Source: a virus. Taken from it: a DNA stretch of 23,727 nucleotides. Under the pieces are notes generated by a model. The model was not told where the DNA came from, did not search any database, and saw only the letters and a list, made by a program, of their open reading frames with translations. A program made the translations under genes and the position numbers. Of this stretch, positions 22,552 to 23,727 are shown piece by piece; position 1 is the stretch's first letter, and each line of letters opens with the position of its first letter. The stretch spans positions 1 through 23,727 of the IMG/VR virus record IMGVR_UViG_3300032288_001679, one strand, 5' to 3'.

Positions 22552-23254
22552 TGTTTCTCCTTTTATCATTAATAGTTAACTTTAAAGATTTTACTTCATG
22601 ATCTCCTATAGAAATGTCATTATGATCTGTTGCGTTTCTATACCAGTTTGTCCATTCACCCTTTTTATTAAGTTCATATGCTGCCCTACCTCTTTCTTCA
22701 TTATTTTTATACCATTCATTATCCATATTAAAATCATTTAAATTAAGTTCTATATTTGACATGTCAGTTAAAGAAATTGGAATGATAGTTGCAAATGGCT
22801 CCCCTGCTTTTATTGTTATAACAGTATTTGGTTTTAATATTCTTATAGCAGATGGAAACTCTTGATCAAAAAATGATGTACTAATTATAGTAGTAAATGT
22901 TTGATATAAATCATTAAATAAATTAGGAACTGGCATATGTAAAAAACTAATATTTTTATCAGATTTTATAACTATACCTGTTTTAAAACTAATAGTTGCA
23001 TTGGCTCTAGAATTACTTATAAATTCTTCTCCAGATATAACATTTACATGTTCTGCAGATGAGTTATTTATACCATCCCATATAAAACTAACGTCTACTG
23101 GCAAAGATAATTCATACCCTATTGTATTTGCTAGGCTTACTGGAAAACATTTATATGCATGTTTTTCTCCAGTATTTTCCATCCAATCTCTTTTAATTCT
23201 AGTTTGTTTAATATTTACAGATTGATTTTGACAGTATACTTCTATGGTAGACAT
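22544..23254 (-). CDS. Unknown protein, paralog-like partner of the next gene
   Basis: The 236-residue product starts at ATG 23254, sharing a base with the preceding stop (TAATG). It is predicted soluble, with a strand-rich core: NTIGYELSLPVDVSFIWDGI (about 46-65), ATISFKTGIVIKSDKNISFL (about 87-106) and IKAGEPFATIIPISL (about 158-172). The last segment lines up with GTPFVQIFPFKR of the following gene, as does the GY---(P)-D(I/V)-F region, suggesting a shared fold such as a jelly-roll. The C-terminal 60 residues are polar. The function is not recognised. Its location inside the dioxygenase array is the only functional clue. Confidence 0.76.
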   Translation of the reverse strand: MSTIEVYCQNQSVNIKQTRIKRDWMENTGEKHAYKCFPVSLANTIGYELSLPVDVSFIWDGINNSSAEHVNVISGEEFISNSRANATISFKTGIVIKSDKNISFLHMPVPNLFNDLYQTFTTIISTSFFDQEFPSAIRILKPNTVITIKAGEPFATIIPISLTDMSNIELNLNDFNMDNEWYKNNEERGRAAYELNKKGEWTNWYRNATDHNDISIGDHEVKSLKLTINDKRRNNG

Positions 23255-23727
23255 TAGTCTTCCGTATTACTATATATCTCTGGTGTATGATACTTTGCAC
23301 TATAATCAAGCATCGTTACCAATGAATATTTTATACCACTAGTTACTTTTTCAGCAACGTGTGGGTACATAAAGTTTGACGGAAATACATACATATCTCC
23401 AGCCTTTGGTTTAATTTTTAGTCCTTGTAATCTAAAAGATAACTCTCCACCTTCATAGTTATCATTTAAGTAACACACTAAAGATACGGTGCAGTTATAT
23501 GAATATCCATGGTCATGATGTTCCATAAAATGTTGACCTTCGCCATATCTAATAAAGTTAAATGCTTCCCAATATTTTAAGTCCATGATATTAAACATAG
23601 ATCTATAATGATCCACTGCTGCTGCTTTTCTGTCGTAACATTGCTGCCAAATTTTTGCTAACTCTTTATATGCAACTGAGCCATCGTCTATTAAGTCTGA
23701 TTTTTTATATTTAAAGTCAACACAGTC
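23254..23727 (-). CDS. 2-oxoglutarate/Fe(II) dioxygenase, C-terminal 157 residues (cut by right edge)
   Basis: The frame is open from the right edge (beginning DCVDFKYKKSDLIDDGS) to the stop at 23254, so the start lies outside the window. A GTG at 23616 is an internal codon, not a convincing start. Within the visible fragment the iron ligands are His70, Asp72 (MEHHDHG) and His123 (YPHVAEK). Lys133 follows at +10. VSLVCYLNDNYEGGELSFRL and KIKPKAGDMYVFP are typical of P4H-type dioxygenases. With Lys as the 2-oxoglutarate contact it groups with the last enzyme and domain 2 of the fusion rather than with the Arg-type members. It is the first visible gene of the array. Confidence 0.9.
   Translation of the reverse strand, partial: DCVDFKYKKSDLIDDGSVAYKELAKIWQQCYDRKAAAVDHYRSMFNIMDLKYWEAFNFIRYGEGQHFMEHHDHGYSYNCTVSLVCYLNDNYEGGELSFRLQGLKIKPKAGDMYVFPSNFMYPHVAEKVTSGIKYSLVTMLDYSAKYHTPEIYSNTED

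Noticed and set aside
22552-22569. ATG start at 22569 for the unknown 244-residue protein
   Set aside because: The AAAGGAG site lies after this ATG and positions the ribosome at ATG 22551.
1-23727. tRNA genes, integrase, attachment sites or insertion sequences
   Set aside because: No cloverleaf, recombinase motif or terminal inverted repeat was recognised by reading. A tRNA scan would be needed to exclude a divergent tRNA.

Overview
This AT-rich window looks like about 24 kb of the genome of a tailed phage with long-tail (siphovirus-type) genes. Almost everything is on the minus strand, so transcription runs from right to left. The phage call rests on a nearly complete head and tail block: portal, prohead protease with scaffold, HK97-type major capsid protein, four head-tail connector and tail-completion proteins, major tail protein, a frameshifting tail chaperone pair, and the start of a tape measure protein. 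No integrase, repressor or terminase is visible. The host is not certain. The end of the lysin (Cys-Asn-Ala-Trp ... Gly-Trp-Tyr) resembles transglycosylase-like proteins of Actinobacteria and their phages. The B12-type ribonucleotide reductase and a promoter with a predicted start at its ATG (leaderless mRNA) also fit an aquatic actinobacterial host, but this is inference.

Layout in the direction of minus-strand transcription. 23727-17956: an accessory block of six genes carrying seven 2-oxoglutarate/Fe(II) dioxygenase domains, plus two related proteins of unknown function. 17904-17662: a small holin-like protein with its own promoter and terminator. 17606-16515: a GT-B glycosyltransferase. 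16518-15698: a two-gene plus-strand island with a lysin and a small cysteine-containing protein. 15622-13682: class II ribonucleotide reductase. 13652-10065: a large LamG-like structural protein. 10046-1: the morphogenesis block from a 121-residue unknown and the portal to the tape measure gene, which runs off the left edge.

How the genes appear to work together. The reductase supplies deoxynucleotides. The 10046-1 block builds the capsid, neck and tail. The holin-like protein and the lysin would open the cell, although they sit on opposite strands under separate promoters. The dioxygenases, the unknown pair and the glycosyltransferase could be a hydroxylation and glycosylation module acting on virion proteins, a cell-surface polymer or small molecules. 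No substrate can be read from the sequence.

Regulatory signals are unusually legible. Two terminators follow the capsid and major tail protein genes, and each is followed at once by an extended -10 promoter. A 16-base promoter core occurs twice. A canonical CCCAAAC slippery site with a downstream stem joins the two tail chaperone frames. A strong internal ribosome binding site inside the protease gene predicts a separately made scaffold protein. Compared by eye, the dioxygenase block is more AT-rich than the capsid genes.
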